From the NCBI GenBank assembly GCA_947627245.1, contig CANQVH010000029.1:1-41839 (forward strand): DNA of 41,839 bases, written 5' to 3'. The position numbers and the translations under genes are program-made. The stretch is from an uncultured Lachnospiraceae bacterium (lineage in GTDB: Bacteria > Bacillota > Clostridia > Lachnospirales > Lachnospiraceae). The notes beneath the pieces are model-generated. The model ran no database searches. It had not been told where the DNA came from and saw only the letters and a list, made by a program, of their open reading frames with translations. Positions 25,262 to 34,106 of this stretch are shown here, one piece after another (position 1 is the stretch's first letter; each line of letters opens with the position of its first letter).

Positions 25262-25978
25262 ATGTGGGAACCGAAGGAAATCGCAGGGAGGTCCTGCCAT
25301 ATTCTGCATGCGGGAGACGGCGGTCCGGTATTTCTCTGGCCGTTTTATCCGCATGAGGGAGAAGAGCTGGAACGCTTGGAAAACGCCATGCAAAAGGCAC
25401 TGCCGGACGGCAGCTATACGATTGCCGCGTGGCAGGTGGAAGACTGGAACCGTGATCTGTCGCCATGGGCAGCTCCGATGGCGATGGGAGAAGGGCAGTT
25501 TGCAGGAGGCGCGCCGTCGGTACTCGGCTGGGTGGCGGCAGATTTTTTACCGGAGCTGAAGAAGTGGATTTTGGCGGAGCAGAGAATGTGGATTCCTGAA
25601 AATGCGGAGGACGCAAAATATTATCTGATGGGGTATTCGCTCGCGGGACTTTTTGCCCTGTGGAGCCTGTATGAGGCGGATTGTTTTGATGGGGCGGTTT
25701 GTTGCTCCGGCTCTCTCTGGCTGGATGGCTGGGATCGTTATGTTGCGGCGCGCAGCGTAAAAGCGCCGGCGGATGTTTACCTGAGCCTTGGCGGACGGGA
25801 GGAGAAGACCAAAAATCCTGTAATGGCGCGTGTGGGAGAGCGGACGCGCGAGCAGGAGAAAATTCTGAAGCAAGATCCGCAGATCAGAAGGTGCGTCTTG
25901 GAATGGAATCCGGGCGGGCATTTTGCCGATTCGGCGCAGCGGCTGGCGAAGGGAGTCCGATGGATGTGCAGGGATTAA
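25262..25978 (+). CDS. Esterase-like alpha/beta hydrolase, function unknown
   Basis: I do not recognise a specific enzyme. The 238-residue product has a nucleophile elbow 'GYSLAG' with Ser126 and a late 'NPGGHFAD' whose His could complete a triad, as in putative esterases. The N-terminal half includes 'FLWPFYPHEGEELERL'. It has no signal peptide. ATG 25262 has GGGG about 9 bases upstream; an in-frame TTG at 25229 would overlap the cbiL stop and couple the two genes. It is the last gene before the first cobalamin riboswitch. Role in the pathway is unclear. Confidence 0.65.
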   Translation: MWEPKEIAGRSCHILHAGDGGPVFLWPFYPHEGEELERLENAMQKALPDGSYTIAAWQVEDWNRDLSPWAAPMAMGEGQFAGGAPSVLGWVAADFLPELKKWILAEQRMWIPENAEDAKYYLMGYSLAGLFALWSLYEADCFDGAVCCSGSLWLDGWDRYVAARSVKAPADVYLSLGGREEKTKNPVMARVGERTREQEKILKQDPQIRRCVLEWNPGGHFADSAQRLAKGVRWMCRD

Positions 25979-25983
25979 ACCTC

Positions 25984-26012
25984 TTGACTTTTTGAAATCT
26001 GTCGGCTAAGAT
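25984..26012 (+). promoter_or_regulatory. Promoter of the cbiD operon
   Basis: TTGACT (25984-25989), 17-base spacer, TAAGAT (26007-26012). Transcription would start about 20 bases before the riboswitch. Confidence 0.7.
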
Positions 26013-26040
26013 ACCATCAGAACTTAAGAAAAATAAATCG

Positions 26041-26196
26041 GTTGTGAGTGCCGCGGTTTGCGGTCAAAAGGAAAACAGGTGCAAGGCCTGTGCTGTCCCG
26101 CAACTGTAAACAGGGAGTCTTTCGCAGAAGTCCACTGGGCGACCGGGAAGGGATGCGAAAGGCGGTGATCTGTGAGCCAGGAAGCCTGCTTACGAC
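26041..26196 (+). ncRNA. Cobalamin riboswitch (AdoCbl aptamer) 1
   Basis: The conserved B12-box features are present: GAAAACAGGTGCAA near 26071-26084, CCCGCAACTGTAA (26097-26109), AAGTCCACTGGG (26128-26139) and GAGCCAGGAAGCCTGC (26174-26189). Closing stem P1 forms from GTTGTGAG (26041-26048) with CTTACGAC (26189-26196). It should shut off the cbiD-cbiC genes when B12 is plentiful. Confidence 0.95.
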
Positions 26197-26321
26197 TTAT
26201 TATCATTGATGTCACGAGGTATGACAGGATAATAAATCGGTTACAGATTTTCCTGAGCCTGAGGAATATTTGATCGAGAAATTTTGCGGATGTCCTGTCT
26301 CTTCGGAGACGGGATTTTTTT
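26197..26321 (+). terminator. Expression platform of riboswitch 1: upstream hairpin plus terminator
   Basis: TTATTATC (26197-26204) pairs with GATAATAA (26228-26235). A strong terminator follows: TCCTGTCTC (26293-26301), TTCG loop, GAGACGGGA (26306-26314), then a T run to 26321. The copy of AATAAATCGGTT at 26231-26242 repeats the sequence at 26032-26043 next to P1 and could switch partners. No gene lies in 25979-26414. Confidence 0.85.
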
Positions 26322-26414
26322 CGTTGTGGAATTTGAGAAATCTGCGAATCTATATGCGATGAAAACAAGGTGTACTGTTGCACAATTTTAAATTTAGAAA
26401 GCGGTAGTTTGGAT

Positions 26415-27572
26415 ATGGGAAATACCGGTCTGGAGACAACCTATGTTCTGAAAAATAATAAGAAGCTGCGCTGCGGCTATACGACCGGTTCTTGTGCCGC
26501 GGCCGCGGCGAAGGCGGCGGCGCTGATGCTCTTTTCCGGCTGTGTGCAGAGGGAGGTTTCGCTGATGACGCCGAAGGGAATTCTGTTGCGGCTGGAGATT
26601 TTGGATGCGCGGATCGAAAACAGGCGAGCTTCGTGCGCGGTGCGCAAGGACGGTGGAGACGATCCGGATGCGACCAACGGACTTTTGATCTATGCGTCTG
26701 CCGCGCGATCTGAGACACCGGGCATTTTGATCGACGGCGGCGAGGGCGTTGGGCGGGTGACGCGAAAGGGCCTGCAGCAGCCGGTCGGCGCGGCGGCGAT
26801 CAATGAGGTTCCGCGGCGGATGATCCGCACGGCGGTGGAGGAGGTTTGCCGGGACTTCGAGTATCGCGGAGGTCTGGAGATCATTATATCCGTTCTGGGA
26901 GGCGAAGAGGCCGCCCGCAGGACGTTCAATCCGCGGCTTGGGATTGAGGGCGGCATTTCGATTCTCGGAACCAGCGGGATCGTCGTTCCGATGAGCGAAG
27001 AGGCGCTGCTTTCAAGCATCCGGCTGGAGATGGAGATGCACAAGGCAAACGGGCGCGACTATCTGATCCTCACTCCGGGAAATTACGGGGAGACGTTCGC
27101 GGGGAACGAACTGCATGTAGACCTGTCGAACGCCATGAAATGCAGTAATTATGTAGGACAGACGCTGGACATGGCGGTCGAGCTTGAGATGAAGGGTATT
27201 CTGTTCGTGGCGCATATCGGGAAGTTTATCAAGGTGGCCGGCGGGATCATGAACACCCACTCGCGGGAGGCGGATGCAAGGGCAGAGCTGATGGCGGCGT
27301 TTGCTCTGCGCGCCGGGGCGGAACGGGAGACGGCCTGCCGGATCCTTGAGACGGAGACGACCGACGAGGCGCTGGAAATTCTCAGGCAAGCGGGACATTT
27401 GCGAAAGGCGATGGAGCTTGCGGCAGAACGGGTGCAATATTATCTGCAGCACCGGGTCGGAGGTTCTCTGCAGACAGAGGCGATCCTGTTTTCTACGGGG
27501 TTTGGTCATCTGGCGCAGACAGCGGGGGCGGAGGAGCTCCTGCAGACGATACGCAGATCTGCACGGGAGTAG
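26415..27572 (+). CDS. cbiD: Cobalt-precorrin-5B C1-methyltransferase CbiD
   Basis: CbiD methylates C1 of the contracted corrin ring with S-adenosylmethionine. The 385-residue protein has the hallmark 'LRCGYTTGSCAAAAAKAA' near residues 17-35, 'GGEGVGRVTRKGL' and 'LGTSGIVVPMSEEAL', and 'VGQTLDMAVELEMKGILFVAHIGKFIKVAGG' arranged as in the family. ATG 26415 is chosen because it stands closest to the conserved start; upstream GTG 26370 lacks a ribosome site. The gene is first after riboswitch 1 and its terminator, so B12 should repress it directly. Its ribosome site is weak. Confidence 0.95.
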   Translation: MGNTGLETTYVLKNNKKLRCGYTTGSCAAAAAKAAALMLFSGCVQREVSLMTPKGILLRLEILDARIENRRASCAVRKDGGDDPDATNGLLIYASAARSETPGILIDGGEGVGRVTRKGLQQPVGAAAINEVPRRMIRTAVEEVCRDFEYRGGLEIIISVLGGEEAARRTFNPRLGIEGGISILGTSGIVVPMSEEALLSSIRLEMEMHKANGRDYLILTPGNYGETFAGNELHVDLSNAMKCSNYVGQTLDMAVELEMKGILFVAHIGKFIKVAGGIMNTHSREADARAELMAAFALRAGAERETACRILETETTDEALEILRQAGHLRKAMELAAERVQYYLQHRVGGSLQTEAILFSTGFGHLAQTAGAEELLQTIRRSARE

Positions 27573-27582
27573 CAGAAATGCC

Positions 27583-27726
27583 ATGAATAGGATTGCTCCA
27601 GCGCTATGTGGGACAGATGATTCACATGTTTATGACAGGAGTGCCGTAAACGGGATCATTCAGACGACAATTTTCCGAATCCCGGAATATGGCATTAGAA
27701 CATTGATACGAAAACAAGAAAAATGA
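27583..27726 (+). CDS. Possible 47-codon ORF between cbiD and cbiF
   Basis: ATG 27583 to TGA 27726 spans nearly the whole 166-base gap between cbiD and cbiF. The product is not hydrophobic and resembles nothing I know. A GGGAG lies about 12 bases upstream, but that is also in the end of cbiD. AATGCCAT (27577-27584) and ATGGCATT near the end form a distant inverted repeat. It may be chance or a remnant of a lost gene. Confidence 0.2.
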   Translation: MNRIAPALCGTDDSHVYDRSAVNGIIQTTIFRIPEYGIRTLIRKQEK

Positions 27727-27738
27727 GAGGAAAACGAT

Positions 27739-28503
27739 ATGGTACATTTTGTGGGGGCGGGACCCGGCGCGCCGGATCTGATTACATTACGGGGCATGCG
27801 TTGTCTGCAGGAGGCGGATGTGATCGTCTATGCCGGGTCGTTGGTGAACCCGCAGCTTCTCGAATACAAAAAACCGGACTGTGAGGTCTACGACAGCGCG
27901 AGGATGACGCTGGAGGAAGTGCTGGAGGTGCTTCTGAGAGCCGAGGCGGAGGAGAAGACGTCCGTGCGTCTGCACACCGGGGATCCCTGTCTCTACGGGG
28001 CGATCCGCGAGCAGATGGATGTGCTGGACAGAGAAGGAATCGCTTATGATTACTGTCCCGGTGTCAGCTCTTTTTGCGGTGCGGCGTCGGCGCTGAATCT
28101 GGAATACACGCTCCCGGATGTCTCGCAGAGCGTAGTTATCACACGTATGGCGGGCCGGACGTCCGTGCCGGAGCGGGAGGAGATCGCCTCCTTTGCCGCG
28201 CATCATGCGACGATGGTGATCTTCCTGAGCACGGGGATGCTGCGGAAGCTGTCGGAGCGCCTGACGGCAGGCGGTTATGAGCCGGAAACTCCGGCCGCTA
28301 TCGTCTACAAGGCGACTTGGGAGGATGAGCGGTCGTTCGTCTGCACGGTCGGCACGCTGGCGGAGACGGCGGAGCGCAATCAGATCACAAAGACGGCTTT
28401 GATTATTGTCGGGGATGTGGTAAGCCACGGTAGCTACCGCAGATCGGATCTGTACAACCCGGCGTTTACCACGGAATTCCGGGAAGGGAAGTCTGAAAAA
28501 TGA
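27739..28503 (+). CDS. cbiF: Cobalt-precorrin-4 C11-methyltransferase CbiF
   Basis: CbiF transfers a methyl group from S-adenosylmethionine to C11. The 254-residue protein begins 'MVHFVGAGPGAPDLITLRG' and has 'VIVYAGSLVNPQLLEY', 'RLHTGDPCLYGAIREQMD' and 'PGVSSFCGAASALNLEYTLP', all typical of CbiF/CobM. It is preceded by GAGAGGAAAA and overlaps cbiG by four bases (ATGA at 28500-28503). It functions between cbiH and cbiG in the pathway and is under riboswitch 1. Confidence 0.95.
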   Translation: MVHFVGAGPGAPDLITLRGMRCLQEADVIVYAGSLVNPQLLEYKKPDCEVYDSARMTLEEVLEVLLRAEAEEKTSVRLHTGDPCLYGAIREQMDVLDREGIAYDYCPGVSSFCGAASALNLEYTLPDVSQSVVITRMAGRTSVPEREEIASFAAHHATMVIFLSTGMLRKLSERLTAGGYEPETPAAIVYKATWEDERSFVCTVGTLAETAERNQITKTALIIVGDVVSHGSYRRSDLYNPAFTTEFREGKSEK

Positions 28504-29768
28504 AGGCTGCAATCATATGTTTCACTGCACACGGCGCGGATACGGCAATGCGGATCCGGGATGCGCTGGAGCACAGGAACATTTTGTCAGACGGAAAGGG
28601 CTTGGAAGGCGGGGAATTTACGGAGGCCAAAGAGACTTCGGAGAACGGAGAAACATTCGCCCGCGTATGGTGCGCAAAATCAGATTATATACCGTTGTCC
28701 ATACCCGGTAAGGATACAGAGAATGGGCAATCCCGAAAGTGTGATCCGGGTGACGGACCGGAGCCCTTGCAGGGATCGCTGCGCCAGTGGACGGAGGAGG
28801 CGTTTGCGCAGTACGACGCGCTTGTGTATGTTGGCGCGACGGGGATCGCCGTGCGCAGCATCGCTCCGTTTCTGAAGAGTAAGACGAGCGATCCGGCCGT
28901 GCTGTGCGTGGACGAGCTTGGAGGATTTGTGATACCGCTGGTCTCCGGGCATATCGGGGGCGCCAACGCGCTTGCGGCGCGGCTCGCGGACGAGTTGGGA
29001 GCCGTGGCTGTGATCACGACGGCGACGGATCTGAACGGACAGTTTGCGGTGGATGTATTTGCAAAGAAGAACCGCCTGTGGATCTCTGATATGAAGCTTG
29101 CGAAGCAGATCTCCGCAGATGTGCTGGACGGAAAAAAGATCGGCTTTTCCTCGGATTTTCCGGTGGTCGGAAAGGTGCCGGAGGAATTGGAGATGACGGA
29201 AAGGCCGGAGAACAATACTCCACCGGGAGGCGGTCGGAGGTGCCGAAGGGGCATCTGTATCACATTGGATGAGACGAAACGCCCCTACGAGCAGACGCTG
29301 ACGCTGATCCCTCGGATCGTCAGTATCGGCGTGGGCTGCAAGAAGGGTACGGATTTGTCGTTGATCGAAGCAAAGATTTGTGCGGTTCTGCGTTCCTGCG
29401 AAGTGTCGATGCACAGTGTAAAGTGCATTGCCAGCATTGATCTCAAGGCATCCGAGCCGGGGCTGTGTGCGTTTGCCCGAAAGTATGGGATTGAGTTTGT
29501 CACGTATTCGGCGCAGGAGCTTGCAGAGGCGCCGGGCGAATTCTCGGAATCTTCGTTCGTGGAATCCGTCACGGGCGTCTCAAACGTCTGCGAGCGCAGT
29601 GCTGTGCTCGCGAGCGGAAGCAGGAAGCTGACGAAACATTCTGATATGCAGGCAGAAGAACGCAGCGCGATGCTTACAAGCGGAGGAAAACTGATTCAGA
29701 GAAAAATAGCGGAGGACGGCGTGACGGTCGCTCTTGCCGTCAGAGATTGGGGTGCGGAATTTGAGTAA
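28500..29768 (+). CDS. cbiG: Cobalt-precorrin-5A hydrolase CbiG with internal duplication
   Basis: CbiG opens the delta-lactone of cobalt-precorrin-5A and releases acetaldehyde. The 422-residue protein is longer than the common 330-360. The N-terminal domain starts 'MKAAIICFTAHGADTAMRI', the middle has 'LVYVGATGIAVRSIAPFL' and 'LVSGHIGGANALA', and the C-terminal domain has 'IVSIGVGCKKGTD' and 'GVSNVCERSAVLASG'. Extra length comes from a hydrophilic stretch at about residues 62-90, another near 225-250, and a 22-residue tandem repeat at the end: 'ERSAVLASGSRKL' at 365 recurs as 'ERSAMLTSGGKLI' at 387. It overlaps both neighbours. Activity is probably retained, since the last motif is complete. 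Confidence 0.93.
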   Translation: MKAAIICFTAHGADTAMRIRDALEHRNILSDGKGLEGGEFTEAKETSENGETFARVWCAKSDYIPLSIPGKDTENGQSRKCDPGDGPEPLQGSLRQWTEEAFAQYDALVYVGATGIAVRSIAPFLKSKTSDPAVLCVDELGGFVIPLVSGHIGGANALAARLADELGAVAVITTATDLNGQFAVDVFAKKNRLWISDMKLAKQISADVLDGKKIGFSSDFPVVGKVPEELEMTERPENNTPPGGGRRCRRGICITLDETKRPYEQTLTLIPRIVSIGVGCKKGTDLSLIEAKICAVLRSCEVSMHSVKCIASIDLKASEPGLCAFARKYGIEFVTYSAQELAEAPGEFSESSFVESVTGVSNVCERSAVLASGSRKLTKHSDMQAEERSAMLTSGGKLIQRKIAEDGVTVALAVRDWGAEFE

Positions 29769-30531
29769 GATTTATGTGGTAGGCATCGGACCGGGGGCGT
29801 ATGAACAGATGACAATCCGGGCGGCAGAGTGCCTGAAGGACTGTGATGTGATCGTGGGCTATACGGTGTATGTCGATCTGGTGAAGGAACACTTTCCCGA
29901 AAAGGAATTTCTGACGACGCCGATGCGAAAGGAACGGGAGCGCTGCCTGCTTGCCTTCGAGGAGGCGGCGAAGGGAAAGACCGTGGCGATGATCTGCAGC
30001 GGAGACGCCGGCGTCTATGGAATGTCCGGCCTGATGTTGGAGGTGGGCAGAGATTATCCATCGATCACAGTCGATATGATCCCGGGGGTGACGGCGGCTT
30101 TGAGCGGAGCCGCGCTGCTGGGAGCTCCGTTGATCCATGACTTCTGTGTCATCAGTCTGAGCGATCTGCTGACGCCGTGGGAAAAGATTGAGCGTCGGCT
30201 GCTTGCCGCGGCGGAGGCGGATTTTGCGATCTGCCTGTACAATCCGTCCAGCAGAAAACGGAAGGACTACCTGCAGAGGGCCTGTGATCTTCTGCTGAAA
30301 TACCGTGCTTTGGAGACGGTTTGCGGGATCGTGGCGAACATCGGCCGGACGGGGGAGGACGTGCGGGTTCTTTCTCTGAAGGAGCTGAGAGACACGCAAG
30401 TTGATATGTTTACGACGGTTTTTGTCGGCAACTCACAGACCGTTGAGATCGACGGCCGTATGATGACGCCGAGAGGATACCGGAGCGGAGATGAAGAGAA
30501 AGGGATACCGGAAGGGAGCCGGGATGAGTAA
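29761..30531 (+). CDS. cbiH: Cobalt-precorrin-3 C17-methyltransferase CbiH
   Basis: CbiH methylates C17 and contracts the ring. The 256-residue protein starts 'SKIYVVGIGPGAYEQMTIRA' and contains 'MICSGDAGVYGMSGLMLE', 'IPGVTAALSGAALLGAPL' and 'ICLYNPSSRKRKDYL', all family hallmarks. I start it at TTG 29761, which gives the normal N-terminus, has GGGGTG about 8 bases upstream and overlaps the cbiG stop; GTG 29752 is the alternative. Its stop overlaps the start of the cbiJET gene. It belongs to the riboswitch 1 operon. Confidence 0.93.
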   Translation: MSKIYVVGIGPGAYEQMTIRAAECLKDCDVIVGYTVYVDLVKEHFPEKEFLTTPMRKERERCLLAFEEAAKGKTVAMICSGDAGVYGMSGLMLEVGRDYPSITVDMIPGVTAALSGAALLGAPLIHDFCVISLSDLLTPWEKIERRLLAAAEADFAICLYNPSSRKRKDYLQRACDLLLKYRALETVCGIVANIGRTGEDVRVLSLKELRDTQVDMFTTVFVGNSQTVEIDGRMMTPRGYRSGDEEKGIPEGSRDE

Positions 30532-32632
30532 ATTATTACTGTTTGCGGGGACGACGGAAGGACGCGAGTTGGCGGAATTTCTTGAGCGCAACGGGATTGC
30601 CTGCGAGATTTGTGTAGCGACGGAGTACGGAGAACAACTGCTGGACGGAGCGTCCTCGATACACAAAATCCATACGGGAAGGCTGACCGGGGAGGAGATG
30701 CTTCGCCTGATGAGGGAGAGCGGGATCACGCATGTCGTGGATGCGACGCATCCCTACGCGGCAGCCGTTACGCAGAATATCCGCGCAGCCTGCGAGGCGG
30801 CGGGCTGCCGTTATCTGAGGCTTCTGCGGGAGGAGAGCGCAGAAGCAGCGCGGTTCACGGACGGACAGCCGGGCTGGACGAATGGAGACGTTCGCGAAGA
30901 CGGCAAAGGAAGCGGTGTGCAGGACGATCCAGAAAACGATATGCAGGATGACAAAGGAAGCGATATGCGGGAAACTTCCTGTATATTTGTCGATTCCGTT
31001 CAGGAGGCGGTGGACTTCCTTTCCCATACGGAGGGAAACATTCTGGCGGCCACCGGAAGCAAGGAGCTTGAGAAATATACGCAGCTTCCGAACTACCGGG
31101 AGCGCGTGTTTGCACGGGTGCTCTCGACAACTGAGGCGGTATCGTCCGCCGCGGCACTCGGATTTCAGGGGAGAAATCTGATCTGCATGCAGGGACCGTT
31201 TGACGAGGAATTGAACTGCGCGCTTCTAAGACAAGTGAACGCCCGTTATTTGGTGACGAAGGAATCCGGTAAGACCGGAGGATTTCCGGAAAAAGCGCGC
31301 GCGGCAAGCAAAGCCGGGGCACGGCTCGTGGTCGTGGGCCGCCCGCAGGAGGAAAGCGGATATTCCGCCGCCGGGATTCGGCGGATTCTTTGCGCAGAAT
31401 GGAAGATCGCGCCGAAGCAGAACGTGTCTTTGATCGGGATCGGCATGGGCGATCCGGGAAACATGACACTGGAGGCGAGGAGGGCTTGTGAGGAGGCCGA
31501 TGTGCTGATCGGGGCGCCGCGCATGCTGGAGGCTGTGCCGGATCTGACGACGCCGAAAATTCCGGCGTATCTGCCGGAGGAGATACGGACTTATCTGGAA
31601 ACACATCCGGAGTATGAGCGGGCGGCGATTCTGCTTTCCGGGGACGTCGGGTTCTACAGCGGGGCGAGGAAGCTGCTGGATTGTCTGAAGGAGTATCCGG
31701 TGCAGGTTTATTGCGGAATTTCCTCGGTCGTCTATCTGTGCGCGAAGCTGCGCTGTTCATGGGAGGACGTTTTTCTGACGAGCATTCACGGGCGGTCGCA
31801 GAATCTGGTCGGAGCGGTGCGCGCGCACGAAAAAGTGTTCGTGCTGGTCGGAAAGCAGGAGAGCTTTCGGGAGCTGTGCCGCAATCTGCAGGATTACGGG
31901 TGCGGGGATGTGCGGCTGCATGTCGGCTGCAGATTGTCTTACGCGGACGAACTCATCCTGTCGGGAAGTCCGGAGGAGCTTTTGCGGGAAGAGCCGGGGG
32001 ACCTTAGCGCGGTACTGATCGAGAACCCGAAGCCGGAGCGCACGGTGACGCACGGGATTGAGGACGACGCGTTCCTGCGCGCGCAGGTGCCGATGACGAA
32101 AAGCGAGATCCGAAGCATTTCCCTCTCCAAGCTCCGGCTTGCGAAGGACAGCATCGTGTACGACGTGGGGGCCGGCACGGGCTCGGTGTCCGTGGAGGCG
32201 GCGCTGCAGTCTTGGGCCGGAAAGGTCTATGCCGTGGAAAAGAAACCGGAAGCGGCGGAGCTGATCCGTCAGAACGGGCGCAGATTCAGTGCGGCCAATC
32301 TTGAGGTGATCGAGGGGACCGCTCCGCAGGCGTTTGACGGACTGCCTGCGCCGACGCACGCATTTATCGGCGGCTCTTCGGGAAATCTGAGGGAGATCCT
32401 TGAGATTCTGCTGGAAAAGAATCCCTGCGTGCGCGTGGTGATCAATGCAATCACGCTGGAGACGGTCGCGGAGGCGCTGCGATGCTTGCGCGAGCTTCCC
32501 GTGCGGCAGGAGGATATTGTTGCCGTGAGCGTGGGAAAGGCGAAAAAGGCCGGCGATCTGCATATGATGATGGGACAGAATCCGGTGTATATCATTTCCT
32601 TTACAGGGAATAAGACGGAGGAATCGTTATGA
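30524..32632 (+). CDS. Triple fusion CbiJ-CbiE-CbiT (precorrin-6A reductase plus C5/C15 methyltransferases)
   Basis: One frame of 702 residues carries three enzymes. Residues 1-295 are CbiJ, which reduces cobalt-precorrin-6A ('LLLFAGTTEGRELAEFLE', 'VDATHPYAAAVTQNI'). Residues about 300-510 are CbiE, the C5-methyltransferase ('LIGIGMGDPGNMTLEARRA', 'LLSGDVGFYSGARKL'). Residues about 525-702 are CbiT, the C15-methyltransferase and decarboxylase, with SAM motif 'VYDVGAGTGSVSVEAAL'. A low-complexity, Asp/Gly-rich insert near residues 112-150 of CbiJ contains repeats built on DDKGSDM-like units. CbiE-CbiT fusions are common; joining CbiJ as well is less so. ATG 30524 has GGGAG 6 bases upstream and overlaps cbiH. 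Confidence 0.9.
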   Translation: MSKLLLFAGTTEGRELAEFLERNGIACEICVATEYGEQLLDGASSIHKIHTGRLTGEEMLRLMRESGITHVVDATHPYAAAVTQNIRAACEAAGCRYLRLLREESAEAARFTDGQPGWTNGDVREDGKGSGVQDDPENDMQDDKGSDMRETSCIFVDSVQEAVDFLSHTEGNILAATGSKELEKYTQLPNYRERVFARVLSTTEAVSSAAALGFQGRNLICMQGPFDEELNCALLRQVNARYLVTKESGKTGGFPEKARAASKAGARLVVVGRPQEESGYSAAGIRRILCAEWKIAPKQNVSLIGIGMGDPGNMTLEARRACEEADVLIGAPRMLEAVPDLTTPKIPAYLPEEIRTYLETHPEYERAAILLSGDVGFYSGARKLLDCLKEYPVQVYCGISSVVYLCAKLRCSWEDVFLTSIHGRSQNLVGAVRAHEKVFVLVGKQESFRELCRNLQDYGCGDVRLHVGCRLSYADELILSGSPEELLREEPGDLSAVLIENPKPERTVTHGIEDDAFLRAQVPMTKSEIRSISLSKLRLAKDSIVYDVGAGTGSVSVEAALQSWAGKVYAVEKKPEAAELIRQNGRRFSAANLEVIEGTAPQAFDGLPAPTHAFIGGSSGNLREILEILLEKNPCVRVVINAITLETVAEALRCLRELPVRQEDIVAVSVGKAKKAGDLHMMMGQNPVYIISFTGNKTEESL

Positions 32633-34023
32633 ATCGATACCCGAGGCTCATGCTGACAGCCGCCGCGAGCGGAAGCGGAAAAACACTGCTCACCTGCGGG
32701 ATCTTGCAGGCGCTGTGCGACCGCGGTCTGCACGTCACCTCGTTTAAGTGCGGACCTGACTATATCGATCCGATGTTTCACGCGCGTGTGATCGGCACAA
32801 AATCCCGCAATCTGGACACGTTTTTTACCGACGAGGACACGACGCGCGGCCTGTTTGTCCGGGGCGCGCAAAAAGCGGACGTCTCGGTAATCGAGGGCGT
32901 GATGGGGTATTACGACGGTCTTGGCGGGACCTCCGTGAAGGCGAGCAGCTACGATACGGCGCGCGTCACGGATACGCCGGTGGTGCTGATCGTGAATTGC
33001 CGCGGCATGAGTCTTTCCGTGCTTGCGCTTGTCAAGGGCTTTTTGGAGTTTCGCAGGGACAGCCGGATCCGGGGCGTGATCCTGAATCAATGCTCGGAGC
33101 GCATATATTCGGAAATGGAAAAGCTTCTGAGGAAAGAGCTTGATGTGCGGGCCTACGGCTATGTGCCCTCCGTGCCGGAGCTGCAGTTGAAGAGCCGTCA
33201 TCTCGGGTTGGTGACGCCGGATGAGGTAGAGGGACTGCGGGAAAATCTCCGGAGGCTGGGACAGACGCTGGAGCGTACGCTTGATATCGACGGACTACTT
33301 GAGCTGGCGCGGACGGCGCCTGAGATTGAGGACGGAGGACGATCGTCTGACGGCGTCAAAGGGCATGCGCGGATCGAAACGGACGAGTCTGCTCCACGGA
33401 TCGCTGTGGCCCGCGACGAGGCGTTTTGTTTTCTGTATGAGGAGAATCTGGATCTTCTGCGTGAGTTGGGAGCGGAGCTGAAGTTTTTCTCTCCGCTGCA
33501 CGACGGGGAGCTTCCGCAGGCGGACGGACTGTTGCTCTATGGAGGTTATCCGGAGCTTTACGCACGGCAGCTTAGCGAGAATCGTTCCATGCGCGAGAGC
33601 ATTCGCCGGGCGTTGGAGCGCGGACTGCCGTGTATGGCCGAGTGCGGCGGATTTATGTATCTTCAAGAGGAGCTGGAGGACATGAACGGCGTCAGCCATG
33701 CGATGGTGGGCGCGCTTGCGGGAAGGAGTTTTTATACGAAAAAGCTGAGCCGATTCGGGTATGTCGCCCTGCGGCCGCAAAAAGATCAGATGCTGGGAAC
33801 GGATATCGGCGAGATTCGGGCGCACGAGTTCCATTATTTTGACAGCACCGCATGCGGGGATGCGTTTCACGCGCAGAAGCCGCAGCGCGCGGACGGATGG
33901 GAATGCATACAGGGAAGCGCGTCCTGCATCGCGGGGTTTCCGCATCTGTATTACAATTCGAACCCGGAGATCGCGGTGCGTTTCCTGAAGAAATGTATCC
34001 AGAGAAAGAAAAATAGTCTTTAA
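32629..34023 (+). CDS. cbiA: Cobyrinate a,c-diamide synthase CbiA
   Basis: CbiA uses ATP and glutamine to amidate the a and c side chains of cobyrinate. The 464-residue protein has an N-terminal P-loop 'TAAASGSGKTLL' (residues about 9-20), 'FKCGPDYIDPMFH' and 'VIEGVMGYYDGLGG', and a C-terminal glutaminase-type domain with nucleophile Cys near 339 in 'AECGGFMYLQEEL' and a His in 'HEFHYFD'. The ATG overlaps the previous stop (ATGA). It is followed by 83 bases before cbiC. It produces the last intermediate made by genes in this window. Confidence 0.95.
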   Translation: MNRYPRLMLTAAASGSGKTLLTCGILQALCDRGLHVTSFKCGPDYIDPMFHARVIGTKSRNLDTFFTDEDTTRGLFVRGAQKADVSVIEGVMGYYDGLGGTSVKASSYDTARVTDTPVVLIVNCRGMSLSVLALVKGFLEFRRDSRIRGVILNQCSERIYSEMEKLLRKELDVRAYGYVPSVPELQLKSRHLGLVTPDEVEGLRENLRRLGQTLERTLDIDGLLELARTAPEIEDGGRSSDGVKGHARIETDESAPRIAVARDEAFCFLYEENLDLLRELGAELKFFSPLHDGELPQADGLLLYGGYPELYARQLSENRSMRESIRRALERGLPCMAECGGFMYLQEELEDMNGVSHAMVGALAGRSFYTKKLSRFGYVALRPQKDQMLGTDIGEIRAHEFHYFDSTACGDAFHAQKPQRADGWECIQGSASCIAGFPHLYYNSNPEIAVRFLKKCIQRKKNSL

Positions 34024-34106
34024 AGATAGCGCAAAGAACTGTGCCGGAGCGCGTAAGCGAGAGAGCGCAGCGTTAAATGGAAAACGGCAACAGGAGAGAT
34101 ATCGAT

